A stretch of 12,657 nt of DNA from positions 1-12,657 of the forward strand of contig JAZOPU010000042.1 of the NCBI GenBank assembly GCA_045655705.1, in the 5' to 3' direction. The DNA comes from Scatosoma sp045655705. Its GTDB lineage: Bacteria > Bacillota > Clostridia > Christensenellales > Borkfalkiaceae. Positions 12,503-12,657 of the stretch are shown here, piece by piece. The notes below the pieces were generated by a model, which made no database searches, was not told the origin of the DNA, and was given only the letters and a program-made list of their open reading frames with translations. Made by a program: the position numbers and the translations under genes. The first letter of the stretch is position 1; each line of letters begins with the position of its first letter.

Positions 12503-12518
12503 TTTTGGTTGACTAAAA
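12503..12518. promoter_or_regulatory. 16-bp palindrome, copy 6 (upstream of late promoter)
   Basis: TTTTGGTTGACTAAAA is an exact match, followed 17 bp on by a further half-site TTTTGGTT (12520-12527). Its centre is about 66 bp upstream of the expected late transcription start, an activator-like position. It lies 20 bp inside the right ITR. Confidence 0.75.
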
Positions 12519-12538
12519 TTTTTGGTTATAATTTGCAC

Positions 12539-12657
12539 TCACCCGCAAACGCCCTATTCATGCGTGAGAGCAGATTTCATTGTATTTGTCAATACAAGTT
12601 ATAAACAAAATGATTTTTTCATTGTGGATAACTATGTCATGAATAAATAAAAAAATG
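12539..12657 (-). repeat. Right inverted terminal repeat (ITR)
   Basis: This is the exact reverse complement of 56-174 and runs to the last base of the window. The window therefore ends inside the repeat, without the counterpart of left bases 1-55. It should act as the right replication origin, primed by the terminal protein. Confidence 0.93.
12623..12631 (-). promoter_or_regulatory. DnaA box in right ITR
   Basis: TGTGGATAA on the plus strand is TTATCCACA on the minus strand, the mirror of 82-90. It is not independent evidence, because the whole repeat is identical. Confidence 0.5.

Noticed and set aside
12511..12530. Outward plus-strand promoter: TTGACT followed by TATAAT
   Set aside because: The spacer is only 12 bp, too short for sigma-A, and it would transcribe off the right end. 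The TTGACT is part of palindrome copy 6.
1..12657. CRISPR array, tRNA, integrase or insertion sequence
   Set aside because: No spaced direct-repeat array, tRNA cloverleaf, recombinase gene or transposase is visible; the only long repeats are the ITRs.

Overview
The window looks like a nearly complete linear genome of a very small phi29-type podovirus with protein-primed DNA replication (the Salasmaviridae/Guelinviridae/Rountreeviridae neighbourhood). Four things support this. There is a 698-aa family-B DNA polymerase of the protein-primed type. Just upstream lies a 276-aa Lys-rich gene in the terminal-protein position. A phi29 gp16-like packaging ATPase is present. A perfect 119-bp inverted repeat joins the two ends (56-174 and 12539-12657). 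Strong GAGAGGT-type Shine-Dalgarno sequences, sigma-A-like promoters and a GH25 lysozyme point to a Bacillota host, probably clostridial; that host is inferred. TGA is used as a normal stop codon.

Layout: (1) 1-289 is the left terminus: an unmatched 55 bp, the terminal repeat with a perfect DnaA box, and an early promoter. (2) 290-6223, plus strand, is the early operon: three small unknown proteins (56, 57 and 62 aa), a 233-aa protein with a possible helix-turn-helix, an SSB-like protein, a hairpin terminator, terminal protein, DNA polymerase, an overlapping 30-aa cationic microprotein, and the packaging ATPase. (3) 6224-6264 is a bidirectional terminator between convergent operons. (4) 12410-6265, minus strand, is the late operon in order: acidic scaffold candidate, major capsid protein, terminator, portal, lower collar, holin candidate, GH25 endolysin, a 144-aa tail protein and a 559-aa tail knob. 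(5) 12411-12657 holds the late promoter and the right terminal repeat, which stops 55 bp short of the left one, so the right end is probably incomplete.

The most interesting signal is not a gene. A 16-bp palindrome, TTTTrGTyrACyAAAA, occurs seven times (four exact matches, three with one mismatch). The copies lie near both ends, inside the early promoter spacer, about 66 bp upstream of the late start site, at the two leftward/rightward gene-block boundaries, in a mid-late intergenic gap and inside the ATPase gene. This looks like a genome-wide operator or architectural site for a phage DNA-binding protein, similar in logic to phi29 p4 or p6, with the protein not yet identified.

The gene set is close to minimal for a tailed phage. 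No separate tail spike or appendage gene, no head fibre and no recognisable packaging RNA is seen. All product names rest on motifs, size and gene order read by eye; no database search was run.
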